From contig JADDPP010000104.1 of the NCBI GenBank assembly GCA_016781845.1, forward strand, positions 1 to 59,674: 59,674 nt of DNA. Direction: 5' to 3'. Shown one piece after another: positions 49,483-57,955 of the stretch (positions are counted from its first letter, which is position 1; each line of letters opens with the position of its first letter). The translations under genes were made by a program, and so were the position numbers. The DNA is from Rubrobacter sp. Its GTDB lineage: Bacteria > Chloroflexota > Chloroflexia > Thermobaculales > Thermobaculaceae. Under the pieces are notes generated by a model that was given only the letters and a program-made list of their open reading frames with translations, was not told the origin of the DNA and made no database searches.

Positions 49483-50522
49483 GGCAGGTCGAGCAGCAGA
49501 GTCTCGATCGTCATGCGCGTGTTGACGTTCGCGTCGAGGTGTCCCACAGCCTCAAGCGTGCGGGAGGCGGCCTTGCCTGCGGTCTCTACCCCCTTCGCTG
49601 AGAGGCGCTCCAGCTCCGGCTGATGGGAGGGGTGCATCGCCGGCCCCTCTGAGGTATGCGCCGCAGCGAGCATCACGTCCCGCCAGAAGCCGAGCCAGTC
49701 GAAGAGCGTGGCGTACACCTCGTCTCTGTGCCCGGCGGTCCAGCGCTTTCCCATCCTCTCCGCAAGCGCGAGCCTGGCTGTCGCGCCTCCCCTGAGAGCC
49801 TCGACCAGCGCCGACACGTTCGCGTCGTGCGTCTCCAGCAGCGACGAATCCGAAGCGGCCTGAAGCGCCCAGCCGGGCCTGCCCTCGGCGAGTGCTGCAA
49901 GCCGTGTTATCGTCTCGGCCGGCAGTTGCGTCCGCGAGCGCAGCAACCCCTCTATCTCGGTGGTTGCAACGGCGTGCAGCCGGACAGGCGCGCAGCGGGA
50001 CCGGATGGTCTCGGGAAGACTGCTGTCGTCAACACCCAGGAGTATGAGCGTCGCATACGACGGGGGCTCTTCGAGCGTCTTGAGTAGCCCGTTCGCGGCC
50101 TCCTCGGTGAGCGTGTCTGCGTCCTCGATGAGGTACACCTTGCGTTCGGCCTCGAACGGCAGAAGGTCTATCTCCCGGACTATCTCGCGCACCGTATCAA
50201 TTCCAAGCTCGCGGGACGCGTTTGTTCTGGCGCTTGCCTGTGCCTGGCGGGCAAGACTGTACGCTTGCACGTCAGGGTGGGTTCCGTGGGCCACTCGCAC
50301 GCATACCCGGCACTCGCCGCACGGTTCGGTTTCTCCTGGCCGCCGCCGTTCACAGAGCAGGGCCTGCGCAAGCCAGAGTGCGAGGGTTCGTTTGCCGACC
50401 TGAGGCGGGCCAGTAAACAGGTAAGCGTGGGGTAGCCGTCCGGAGGTGATTGCCGCGCGGAGGGCGCGCAATGCGGGGGCGTTCCCGGTGAACTGGGGCC
50501 GCGCCGGGGCCTGCTGGGACAT
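49479..50522 (-). CDS. holB: DNA polymerase III subunit delta'
   Basis: A 347-residue clamp-loader ATPase-like subunit. Walker-A-like GPPQVGKRT is at residues 38-46; a zinc module with four cysteines follows (Cys57, 68, 71, 74; CGECRVC); then the conserved ERKVYLIEDADTLTEEAANG and LLKTLEEPPSYATLIL, and the SRC motif in IRSRCAPV. It loads the beta clamp with DnaX and HolA, neither seen here. Its ATG overlaps the NERD stop by one base, and its stop overlaps the next start by four, so three genes are coupled. Confidence 0.92.
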   Translation of the reverse strand: MSQQAPARPQFTGNAPALRALRAAITSGRLPHAYLFTGPPQVGKRTLALWLAQALLCERRRPGETEPCGECRVCVRVAHGTHPDVQAYSLARQAQASARTNASRELGIDTVREIVREIDLLPFEAERKVYLIEDADTLTEEAANGLLKTLEEPPSYATLILLGVDDSSLPETIRSRCAPVRLHAVATTEIEGLLRSRTQLPAETITRLAALAEGRPGWALQAASDSSLLETHDANVSALVEALRGGATARLALAERMGKRWTAGHRDEVYATLFDWLGFWRDVMLAAAHTSEGPAMHPSHQPELERLSAKGVETAGKAASRTLEAVGHLDANVNTRMTIETLLLDLP

Positions 50523-51277
50523 CAGCGCACTGGCGCCTTGGGTCGGGCGGAGCCGGTTGGGGCGCCGCCGGGTATGCGGCTCGCGTACCGTTCGATTACC
50601 TGCAGGCGCACTGAGTCCGGTATGACCTCGGTCGAGGGCGAGTTTCTACGTTTCGCCGCCCAGCTCTCGAGTTGAGCCAGCGTCATCGCTGTCTGAGAGC
50701 ACTCGTCGAGATTCAGCGCCACGCCGGGCGCGGTGAAGACGACGGCGCCCGAGACCGGCACGTCCTGCAGTCCTGCCTCGTCGAGGTCGTTGCGGACAGC
50801 GTCCATTGTCGCCGCGATGTCGCGGCTCGGGTCGCCCAACGGGGGTATTGGACCGAAGAGCCGTGAGAAGATGCCAGCTTTGCGCCGCCACCTGCCCCTG
50901 ACACAGCTTATCTCACCAGGGTGGTTGCGGGCTTCCAGCACCAGGACACCTTCGGGTCCGACCAGGAGCTGATCCACCACGTACTTGCCCACAGGTACGT
51001 ACGCGCCGAGCCAGTAGCGGTTGTTCAGGGGCTTCAGAGCCTGCGCGAGCCGCTCGTCCGCCTGCATTCCCGGGCCCCAGTTGAACTGCAGCTGCTTGCT
51101 GGCGTTTGTCAGGACGAACACGAGGAAGAAGAGCGGCCACAGGAATACAACTGCTTGGCTGTCGATGAAGAAGGGCAGCAACATCACCGCTATGAGCAGT
51201 CCGAAGGAGGCCAGAGAGACACGCGCTCGCAGTCTCTTGCGGCTGGTTACATACTCCTCGTTCCTCGTTATCTGCAT
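50522..51277 (-). CDS. Membrane-anchored NERD domain protein
   Basis: A 251-residue protein with two N-terminal helices (about residues 18-60; VMLLPFFIDSQAVVFLWPLF), then a NERD (nuclease-related) domain: VVDQLLVGPEGVLVLEARNHPG and RGRWRRK. In NERD the active-site strand usually reads E-x-K; here it reads EAR, so the catalytic lysine is replaced by arginine. The C-terminus is a short basic tail. The ORF continues 69 codons upstream into fabF; the ATG at 51277 is the real start. It sits between fabF and holB with near-zero spacing. A DNA/RNA-binding or nuclease role is inferred only. Confidence 0.78.
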   Translation of the reverse strand: MQITRNEEYVTSRKRLRARVSLASFGLLIAVMLLPFFIDSQAVVFLWPLFFLVFVLTNASKQLQFNWGPGMQADERLAQALKPLNNRYWLGAYVPVGKYVVDQLLVGPEGVLVLEARNHPGEISCVRGRWRRKAGIFSRLFGPIPPLGDPSRDIAATMDAVRNDLDEAGLQDVPVSGAVVFTAPGVALNLDECSQTAMTLAQLESWAAKRRNSPSTEVIPDSVRLQVIERYASRIPGGAPTGSARPKAPVR

Positions 51278-51284
51278 AGCCAGC

Positions 51285-52712
51285 CTAGCCCTGGTACTCG
51301 CGCAGCACCAGCACCGCGTTCTGCCCGCCGAAGCCGGAGGAGTTGGACATCGCCACGCGCACATCAGTGGCGCGCGCCTCGTTCGGCACGTAATCCAGGT
51401 CGCACTCCGGGTCCGGGTTCTGGTAGTTGATAGTCGGCGGGATGATGTTCGTGTGTACCGCCATGACGGAGGCGATGGCTTCAATCGCCCCCGCTGCGCC
51501 GAGAAGATGCCCGGTCATGGACTTTGTGCTGCTGACAGGCACCTGGGGTGCGTACTCCTGGAAGACGTGCTTTATCGCTGCGGTCTCAGCAGCATCGCCG
51601 AGCTGCGTGCTTGTAGCGTGCGCGTTGATATAGTCCACCTCGAGAGGCTGCACCCCCGCGTTTCGCAGCGCGGTTTCCATCGCGCGCGTCAAGCCCATAC
51701 CCTTCGGCTCCGGCATCACGACGTGGTACGCATCGGAGCTGGCGGCGTAGCCGATAACCTCGGCGTAGATAGTCGCCTCGCGCTCGAGCGCGTGTTGCAG
51801 CGACTCCAGCACGAGCACCCCCGAGCCCTCCGAGGGGATGAAGCCGTCGCGCTCTTTGTCGTAAGGGCGGCTCGCCGCCGCAGGATCATCGTTGCGGGTG
51901 CTGAGCGCGTGCATCACGCAGAACGCCGCCAGGCCAAGCTCACAGATAGGCGCCTCTGTGCCGCCAGCCAGCATCACGTCCGCGTCGCCGCGCCGTATGA
52001 TCTCGTACGCATCCCCGACCGCCTGGGTGCCCGCGGCGCATGCAGTGACCACCGTATTGTTATAACCTTGCAGCTTCAGGTGCATCGCTACCTGGCCGGT
52101 TGGCATGTTCGGGAGGCTGACGGGCGCGAAGAACGGGCTGATGCGCATCGGCCCGCGGCTGACAAGCGTGCGCATCGCGGCCTCGGTGTCGGGGAAGCTG
52201 GACGTGCCAGTTCCCAGAATGACGCCTACGTTCGGGTTTTCCTCACCAAGGGGGAGCTTTGCGTGCGCTACAGCCTCGCGCGCCGCCGTAACCGCGAACT
52301 GACCCGCGCGCGACATCTTCCGCGCAGCCCTGCCGTCGAGGTGCTCTTCCGGCTTCCAGTTCTTCACCTCGCCCGCGATGCGGGTGGGGTAGCCGGTGGT
52401 GTCGCACAGAGTGATGAGGTCAACACCGGAGCGGCCGTTCGTAAGCGCGTCCCAGTAGGCATGCAGACCGACGCCGACGGGGGAGACTATGCCCATGCCG
52501 GTGACTACGACCCGATTGTTGTGCTGCTCTGGAGTGACGCGTACCCGCTGCGGCTGGGTCTGCGGCGGCGCATCCTCCATCATGTCGGCCACTATCTGCT
52601 CGAGCTGCTCGTCAACGCGCTCGCTCACGAGCTCATCCTCGTCGTCAATCGCAACGGAGGGAATGAGGGTGTCGTCTTGCGTGGTCCTTGGATCGGTGCC
52701 TTCCGTCGTCAT
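51285..52712 (-). CDS. fabF: Beta-ketoacyl-ACP synthase II-type with N-terminal extension
   Basis: A 475-residue condensing enzyme of fatty acid synthesis. The KAS core starts at residue 67 (NNRVVVTGMGIVSPVG), with the catalytic cysteine in VTACAAGT (Cys225), the histidines in NAHATST and TGHLLGAAG, and SNSSGFGGQN at the end. The first 66 residues are an acidic, polar extension (IDDEDELVSERVDEQLEQIV) not normal for FabF. The ATG has AGGGGAG before it. It follows gcvPB by 40 bases. Fatty acid elongation is likely, but a secondary-metabolism KS cannot be excluded; no ACP or KR gene is nearby. Confidence 0.87.
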   Translation of the reverse strand: MTTEGTDPRTTQDDTLIPSVAIDDEDELVSERVDEQLEQIVADMMEDAPPQTQPQRVRVTPEQHNNRVVVTGMGIVSPVGVGLHAYWDALTNGRSGVDLITLCDTTGYPTRIAGEVKNWKPEEHLDGRAARKMSRAGQFAVTAAREAVAHAKLPLGEENPNVGVILGTGTSSFPDTEAAMRTLVSRGPMRISPFFAPVSLPNMPTGQVAMHLKLQGYNNTVVTACAAGTQAVGDAYEIIRRGDADVMLAGGTEAPICELGLAAFCVMHALSTRNDDPAAASRPYDKERDGFIPSEGSGVLVLESLQHALEREATIYAEVIGYAASSDAYHVVMPEPKGMGLTRAMETALRNAGVQPLEVDYINAHATSTQLGDAAETAAIKHVFQEYAPQVPVSSTKSMTGHLLGAAGAIEAIASVMAVHTNIIPPTINYQNPDPECDLDYVPNEARATDVRVAMSNSSGFGGQNAVLVLREYQG

Positions 52713-52752
52713 GCTCTCCCCTGATATGTACTGACTGCTATCTCTCGTCTTC

Positions 52753-54207
52753 TTACGCCGCCGTGGTCCTGTACGCGAGGTCCGGCCGCCGGGCGGCGGT
52801 GGTCTCGTCGAGGCGCCGCAGATCCGTCTCGTGCGGGGCGGACGTTATCTTCTCCGGCTCGGTCTGCGCCTCGCGAGCAATGGTGCGCATGGCCTCCGCG
52901 AACGCATCGAGGGTCTGCTTGTTCTCCGTCTCCGTTGGCTCTATAAGCATGGACTCCTCGACTATGAGCGGGAAGTAAATGGTGGGCGGGTGGTAGCCGA
53001 AGTCCATGATGCGCTTCGCGATGTCGAGCGTGCGCGCGCCCTGCTTCTTCTGGCGGGCGCCGGAGAGCACGAACTCGTGCATGCACGGCCGGTCGTAGCG
53101 CAGCTCGTACGCGTCCTTGAGCAGCGCCGCTAGGTAGTTCGCGTTCAGGATGGCGTGTTCGCTGTTCGAGCGCAGCCCCTCCGCGCCGTGGTGGCGGATG
53201 TAGGTGTACGCGCGTGCGAGCACTGCGTAGTTGCCCCACAGGGAGCGCACCTTGCCGATGCTGGCCCCTGGCGTAGTGAGCCTGTATGTGCTGAATCCGT
53301 CCTCGTCATCCGCGGTCGTTACCACGGGGTCAGGTAGGTAGGAGGCAAGATAATCGCGGACAGCGATGGGACCGGCGCCAGGGCCGCCCCCGCCGTGTGG
53401 GGTGGAGAACGTCTTGTGGAGGTTGAAGTGCAGCACGTCGAAACCGAGGTCGCCGGGGCGCGCTATGCCCGTGATCGCGTTCATGTTCGCCCCATCACCG
53501 TACATCAGCCCGCCGGCCTCGTGAACCGTTCGGCAGACCTCCTCTATGTTCTCGTCGAACAGCCCGAGCGTATTAGGGTTAGTCAACATCATGCCCGCGG
53601 TGTCGGGGCCGACCAGGCTCCTGAGCTGGCCCAGGTCTACGTTGCCACGCGCGTCGCTCCTGACGGTAACAACCTCGTACCCGGCCATTGCCGCCGTTGC
53701 GGGATTGGTGCCGTGGGCGGAATCCGGCACGATGACCTTGTGCCAGCCCGTATCGCCCCGGCTGAGGTGGTGCGCGCGGATCACGAGCATCCCGGTAAGC
53801 TCCCCGTGCGCCCCGGCCGCGGGCTGGAGGCTAACGGCGGGAAGCCCCGCGATCTCCGCTAGCAGACCCTGGAGCTCGTACATCACCTGCAAGGCACCCT
53901 GCACCTCACTGTCCGGGGTGTACGGGTGTACTCGGCGCACGCCGCGCTGCGATGCTACCTCCTCGTTCACTTTCGGGTTGTACTTCATCGTGCAGGAGCC
54001 GAGGGGGTAGAAGTTGGTATCTATGGAGAAGTTTTCCTGCGAGAGCCGCACGTAGTGGCGGATAACGTCGAGCTCGCTCACCTCCGGCAGGTCGAGATCC
54101 GCGCGGCGAAGCTCCTCCGGCAGCTCGGCATCGGGAGTCTCGCTCCTGGGCAGGCTGAACGCGCGCCGTCCCTCGACACTTAGTTCGAAGATCAGGGGTT
54201 CGGGCAT
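52753..54207 (-). CDS. gcvPB: Glycine dehydrogenase (decarboxylating) subunit 2
   Basis: The C-terminal half of split P-protein, a PLP enzyme of the glycine cleavage system. 484 residues. The PLP lysine is Lys265 in [18 protein letters not shown]; also visible are [27 protein letters not shown] and GDGANMNAI. The ORF extends upstream to 54363, but the ATG at 54207 has AGGAG about ten bases before it and starts the homologous region. gcvPA, gcvT and gcvH are absent from this window, so the rest of the system is elsewhere. It shares a bidirectional promoter region with mutS2. Confidence 0.93.
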   Translation of the reverse strand: MPEPLIFELSVEGRRAFSLPRSETPDAELPEELRRADLDLPEVSELDVIRHYVRLSQENFSIDTNFYPLGSCTMKYNPKVNEEVASQRGVRRVHPYTPDSEVQGALQVMYELQGLLAEIAGLPAVSLQPAAGAHGELTGMLVIRAHHLSRGDTGWHKVIVPDSAHGTNPATAAMAGYEVVTVRSDARGNVDLGQLRSLVGPDTAGMMLTNPNTLGLFDENIEEVCRTVHEAGGLMYGDGANMNAITGIARPGDLGFDVLHFNLHKTFSTPHGGGGPGAGPIAVRDYLASYLPDPVVTTADDEDGFSTYRLTTPGASIGKVRSLWGNYAVLARAYTYIRHHGAEGLRSNSEHAILNANYLAALLKDAYELRYDRPCMHEFVLSGARQKKQGARTLDIAKRIMDFGYHPPTIYFPLIVEESMLIEPTETENKQTLDAFAEAMRTIAREAQTEPEKITSAPHETDLRRLDETTAARRPDLAYRTTAA

Positions 54208-54270
54208 GCGGCAAAGTCTCCTGTCGGCCCGTGCGGGCGATCTCATCGTTTCGTAGTAGAATAGCCTTGA

Positions 54271-54279
54271 ATTATAGCA
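54271..54279 (-). promoter_or_regulatory. Extended -10 promoter of gcvPB
   Basis: TGCTATAAT (TG-N-TATAAT) on the minus strand lies about 63 bases before the gcvPB ATG, leaving a leader that contains AGGAG. It is within the 131-bp gap shared with the divergent mutS2 promoter. Confidence 0.6.
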
Positions 54280-54299
54280 TGATGGGCTGGACGCCCCGA

Positions 54300-54329
54300 T
54301 GGACAGCCCTGCCCGCACACGGGTACACT
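54300..54329 (+). promoter_or_regulatory. Promoter of mutS2, predicted leaderless
   Basis: TGGACA (54300-54305), an 18-base spacer and TACACT (54324-54329) end nine bases before the ATG at 54339. The layout matches that before hemW and DUF1015. No Shine-Dalgarno is seen, so a leaderless or nearly leaderless mRNA is predicted. Confidence 0.55.
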
Positions 54330-54338
54330 GTTGGCGAC

Positions 54339-56774
54339 ATGAACGATAGAACACTTGGCACACTCGAATACAACAAGATAATCGTTGCTCTCGCCGACCG
54401 TACCTCCTTTAGCGCGAGCCGGGAGCTTGCGGAGGCACTTGTGCCTTTTACGGACCCGAATGCAGTGCAGCGCGCCCAGTCAGAGACTGCGGAAGCGCGG
54501 CGAGTACTGGAGTTGCGGCCGGAGATTACGACTGGGGGCGCCAGGGATGTCCGCCCTGCCGTGGCGCGCGCCGACCTGGGCGGCATCATCGAGCCGCTGG
54601 ATCTGCTAACGATAGGGGCCACCCTGGCTGCTGCGCGCGGAATGAAGCGGATTATCCTGAAGCTCAACGAGGTGACCGGCGAGATACCGCTCATCGCCGG
54701 TATGGCACACAGGCTGGAGGAGCTGCCGGAGGTCGAGGACCGGATACGCACCTCCGTCAGCGAGCGGGGAGAGGTGCTCGACTCTGCGAGTCCCGCGCTG
54801 GGGCGCGTGCGCTCGGAGCTGCGGATAGCGCACGACAGGCTGCTCGGACTGCTGCGCTCCATCCTCAACTCGGGCCAGTACGCACAGGCGATCCAGGATC
54901 CACTGATTATGCAGCGCGAGGGGCGGTACGTGATACCCGTCAAGGCCGACTTCCGAGCGCGGCTGCCTGGGATAGTACACGATGCCTCGAACAGCGGGCA
55001 GACCTTGTTCGTTGAGCCGCTGGGCGCGGTCGAGGCGGGCAACAGGTGGCGGGAGCTGCAGGCGCGCGAGGCCGAGGAGGTCGAGCGCGTGCTGATGGAG
55101 CTTGCCGGCGTCGTTGCGCGCTACGCCGGGGAGCTACGCCGCACGGTGGACGCGCTGGCGTGGATAGACTTCTCGCTTGCAAAGGCGCGCTACGCGAACG
55201 CGCTCTCGGGCGTGCGTCCTGAGATAGTAGTCGCCTCGAAGGCGCCACGCGACGAACCGGTGCTGAGGTTGCCCCAGGCTCGACACCCGTTGCTGCGGGG
55301 GCATGTGGTGCCCATCAGCGTCGAGCTCGGCGGGCCGTACAGAGTGCTCGTCATAACTGGCCCGAACACGGGTGGGAAGACGGTTGCGCTCAAGACCGTG
55401 GGGTTGCTCTCGCTTATGGCGCAGAGCGGGCTACAGGTACCCGCGATGCCGGGCGCGAGGCTGCCGGTGCTGCAACGGGTGTACGCGGACATCGGTGACG
55501 AGCAGAGCATCGAGCAGAGCCTGTCCACGTTCTCGTCGCACATTCGCAACATCGTAGGCATGCTCGGTGAGCTGGACGCGGACTCGCTCGTGCTTCTTGA
55601 TGAGGTGGGCGCGGGTACGGACCCCGAGGAGGGGAGCGCGCTCGCCAGGGCTATTATTGACTACCTGTTGGAACGCCGCTGCCTGGCGGTCACGACCACC
55701 CACTACAGCGACCTGAAGGGATACGCCCACAACACGCCTGGAGTACGCAACGCCTCTGTCGAGTTCGACGAGGCGAGCCTGTCGCCTACATACCGGCTAC
55801 TGGTGGGGCTGCCAGGAAGGAGTAACGCGCTCTCGATAGCGGGCAGGCTGGGGATGCCTCGGGACATACTGGAGCGCGCGCAGGAGCGGGTGCGGCCGGA
55901 GAGCCGGGAGCTGAACGACCTGCTGCAGCAGATACAGGACGAGCGAGACGCGGCGGCCCAGGCTCGGGCGAGGGTTGACGCCGAGCGCGAGGAGGCTCGC
56001 AAGCTGGCCGACCGGACGCGAAGGGAGTTGCAGGAGGCCGAGGCACGCAAGGCGGACGCGGTGGACGAGGGCCGGAGGCAGGCGCAGGAGGAGCTGGAGG
56101 AGTTTCGCCGCGAGATGGCGGAGCTGCGCAGGCAGCTGCAGCGTGCCGCGACGGAACGTGCGGCGGCTGGGACCCGGGAAGCGGCAGCGCAGGCCGTGGC
56201 GCAGGTGCAGGACGCGGAGGGGCATCTCCGCGAGCTGACTCGGCGTGCGAGCACCCGAACGCGGCGCGTCACGACGGTGACGCAAGCTCCCGACCGTCCG
56301 CTAGCGCCGGGCGACACCGTCCTGCTTCGGACACTCGGCTCCACCGGACGGGTCTTGAGCATCGCGGACGGCAGCGCGGAGGTGCAGCTCGGCAACCTGA
56401 AGACGCGAGTGCCCCTCGACGAGTTGCAGCTGCAAGCGCCAGAGCCACAGCGTGAGAGGGGACGAGCGGGCGCGTCTGGGCGGACAGCCGGGCGGACCCG
56501 GTACAACGTTGAGACCCGCTCTGCGCCGCCGCTGGAGTTGGACCTGCGCGGCCAGCGCGCGGAAGCGGTGACGGAGCAGCTCGACCGATATATAGACGAC
56601 GCTTACCTGGCCGGGATGCCGATGTTGCGAATCATCCACGGTAAGGGGACCGGAGTGCTTCGGCAGATAGTGCGCGACTTCCTCTCGAGCAGCCCGCTTG
56701 TGGAGTCCATAGAGAGCGGCGGCGAGAAGGGTGGCGGGGAAGGCGTGACAGTGGCGACGCTGTCGAACCGGTAA
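54339..56774 (+). CDS. mutS2: MutS2 (DNA-binding ATPase with Smr domain)
   Basis: An 811-residue MutS2 protein. Domains in order: helical core with [17 protein letters not shown], ATPase domain with Walker A GPNTGGKT (about residues 341-348), Walker [17 protein letters not shown] and [12 protein letters not shown], then a long coiled coil (about 490-640), and a C-terminal Smr nuclease domain ([12 protein letters not shown], then [11 protein letters not shown]). MutS2 suppresses homologous recombination and, in some bacteria, splits collided ribosomes. The ORF starts upstream at 54231, but the ATG at 54339 follows the promoter and begins the conserved TLEYNKII. Confidence 0.93.
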   Translation: MNDRTLGTLEYNKIIVALADRTSFSASRELAEALVPFTDPNAVQRAQSETAEARRVLELRPEITTGGARDVRPAVARADLGGIIEPLDLLTIGATLAAARGMKRIILKLNEVTGEIPLIAGMAHRLEELPEVEDRIRTSVSERGEVLDSASPALGRVRSELRIAHDRLLGLLRSILNSGQYAQAIQDPLIMQREGRYVIPVKADFRARLPGIVHDASNSGQTLFVEPLGAVEAGNRWRELQAREAEEVERVLMELAGVVARYAGELRRTVDALAWIDFSLAKARYANALSGVRPEIVVASKAPRDEPVLRLPQARHPLLRGHVVPISVELGGPYRVLVITGPNTGGKTVALKTVGLLSLMAQSGLQVPAMPGARLPVLQRVYADIGDEQSIEQSLSTFSSHIRNIVGMLGELDADSLVLLDEVGAGTDPEEGSALARAIIDYLLERRCLAVTTTHYSDLKGYAHNTPGVRNASVEFDEASLSPTYRLLVGLPGRSNALSIAGRLGMPRDILERAQERVRPESRELNDLLQQIQDERDAAAQARARVDAEREEARKLADRTRRELQEAEARKADAVDEGRRQAQEELEEFRREMAELRRQLQRAATERAAAGTREAAAQAVAQVQDAEGHLRELTRRASTRTRRVTTVTQAPDRPLAPGDTVLLRTLGSTGRVLSIADGSAEVQLGNLKTRVPLDELQLQAPEPQRERGRAGASGRTAGRTRYNVETRSAPPLELDLRGQRAEAVTEQLDRYIDDAYLAGMPMLRIIHGKGTGVLRQIVRDFLSSSPLVESIESGGEKGGGEGVTVATLSNR

Positions 56775-56838
56775 GGACGCCTGCTGCCGCCAGCGACGGT
56801 TGTGTACAGCGGGCAGACCCCTGCAAGACAAGTTGAGA

Positions 56839-56871
56839 TCGGCGCCAATGGGGGCCGAGCGACCGCTTTTT
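56839..56871 (+). terminator. Possible terminator after mutS2
   Basis: TCGGCGCC (56839-56846), loop AATG and GGGGCCGA (56851-56858) form a stem with one mismatch, followed after eight bases by TTTTT (56867-56871). The T-tract is separated from the stem, so this is a weak candidate. The remainder of the 377-bp gap to 57151 holds no gene I can support. Confidence 0.35.
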
Positions 56872-57151
56872 GTATGCGAGCTTGTCGCGGCTTCCGCAGC
56901 TGCCAGCAGGTATTCCGGCGCCCCGCCCTGGTGCGCCTGCAGCGGCGGGCTTTGTCGTTCGCCCTCCCGCGGGCGGTGCTGCAAAGCTCAACTGTACTGC
57001 CCACGACGAGAACGAGTGATGTGAGGTCAGGAGCCATTCGTTCCGCATCTTGTCCAACCGAAAACAGATGTAAGATCGGCTCTACGTCGGGTGGTATCCT
57101 GTGTCGTGAGGAGCGATTCGTCGGCCAGCGAGCCAGCATTGGGGGAGCAGT

Positions 57152-57718
57152 ATGGGGGAGGCGCGCGATCGTCGGGCCGCAGATGTGTTGGCCGTTCCCT
57201 CCGGCCGTCGCAGCGTGCGGAGTTTCCTGGCCCGCTGGAGCCGTGAGGTCTTCACCATCATTGGTGAGATGATCGGATTCACCGTGCCTCAACCGGTTCG
57301 AGAGGACGCGAAGAGGGTTGAGTCAGCCCGTGGGCGGCGGGAGAAGAGGTTTGCTCCCGAGGTACTGGCGCTGCTCGGCAGTGCCCACTCGGTAGAGATA
57401 GAGACCCGGAGGGCGCCGGGCGCGCCGCCGTACCGCGCACCCATCCTGATGATGGTGGACGACGATGGCCGGGTGTACTCGCGCTGTTTGGAGGGAACGG
57501 CGGGCTACTGGTACCGGCGCATCCTGATAAATCCAGGCGTCGAGCTGCACACCGAGGGTGGGACTGTATACGCCCGTGCCGTGCCCGCCGCTGATGAGCG
57601 CACGGTGGCGCTCGTGTCGGAGCTGTATCGGCAGAAGTACGGCCCCGACGACCCTGACACTCAGCGGTTGCTACATGAGGACGTACAGATTGCTACCGTG
57701 CGCTTCCAGCCGATTTGA
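57152..57718 (+). CDS. DUF2255 family protein
   Basis: A 188-residue protein. From about residue 78 it follows the DUF2255 pattern: VEIETRRAPGAPPYRAPIL, VYSRCLEGTAGYWYRRIL, then ELYRQKYG and QIATVRFQP near the end. The fold resembles the split-barrel flavin/deazaflavin-binding proteins, so a redox role is possible but unproved. The first 75 residues are polar and helical and not part of the family. The ATG has GGGGGAG five bases upstream. It is a monocistronic unit whose 3' end overlaps a small antisense ORF. Confidence 0.72.
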   Translation: MGEARDRRAADVLAVPSGRRSVRSFLARWSREVFTIIGEMIGFTVPQPVREDAKRVESARGRREKRFAPEVLALLGSAHSVEIETRRAPGAPPYRAPILMMVDDDGRVYSRCLEGTAGYWYRRILINPGVELHTEGGTVYARAVPAADERTVALVSELYRQKYGPDDPDTQRLLHEDVQIATVRFQPI

Positions 57719-57939
57719 ACCCCGGCGTCCCTTGCGATCAGCTGCCTTTCTCCTTTGTCTGCTGCGGCGAAGTCCCTGCTGCAGAGAGCGCGCTTGCCGC
57801 GACTGGCTACGCACTTGAAGATGTCCAGATAGGTGAGTCCAGGATGTGCCTGGAGAATCTGTTCGTACGTGTGTCCATCGCTTATCAACCTCAACACCAG
57901 CAGGGCGTCTGCGGAGAGCTGGCTCCGCCTGTTTGCCAT
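57661..57939 (-). CDS. Small DUF433-like protein
   Basis: A 92-residue ORF directly downstream of the HerA gene, 16 bases past its stop, on the same strand. The central stretch ISDGHTYEQILQAHPGLTYLDIFKC matches the short helix-turn-helix-like core of DUF433 antitoxin-type proteins. AAGGAAGG lies about nine bases before the ATG at 57939; the ORF upstream is longer, to 58005. The C-terminal half is cysteine-rich and unlike the family, and the end overlaps the DUF2255 gene by 58 bases antisense, which lowers confidence. Confidence 0.4.
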   Translation of the reverse strand: MANRRSQLSADALLVLRLISDGHTYEQILQAHPGLTYLDIFKCVASRGKRALCSRDFAAADKGERQLIARDAGVQIGWKRTVAICTSSCSNR

Positions 57940-57955
57940 AGAGCGTGCCTTCCTT

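Noticed and set aside
51021-52724. 567-codon plus-strand ORF
   Set aside because: Antisense to fabF and the NERD gene; no domain.
56775-57151. Possible small structured RNA such as SRP RNA after mutS2
   Set aside because: There are GC-rich stems but no conserved SRP Alu or apical-loop sequence that I can see; only a weak terminator is supported.
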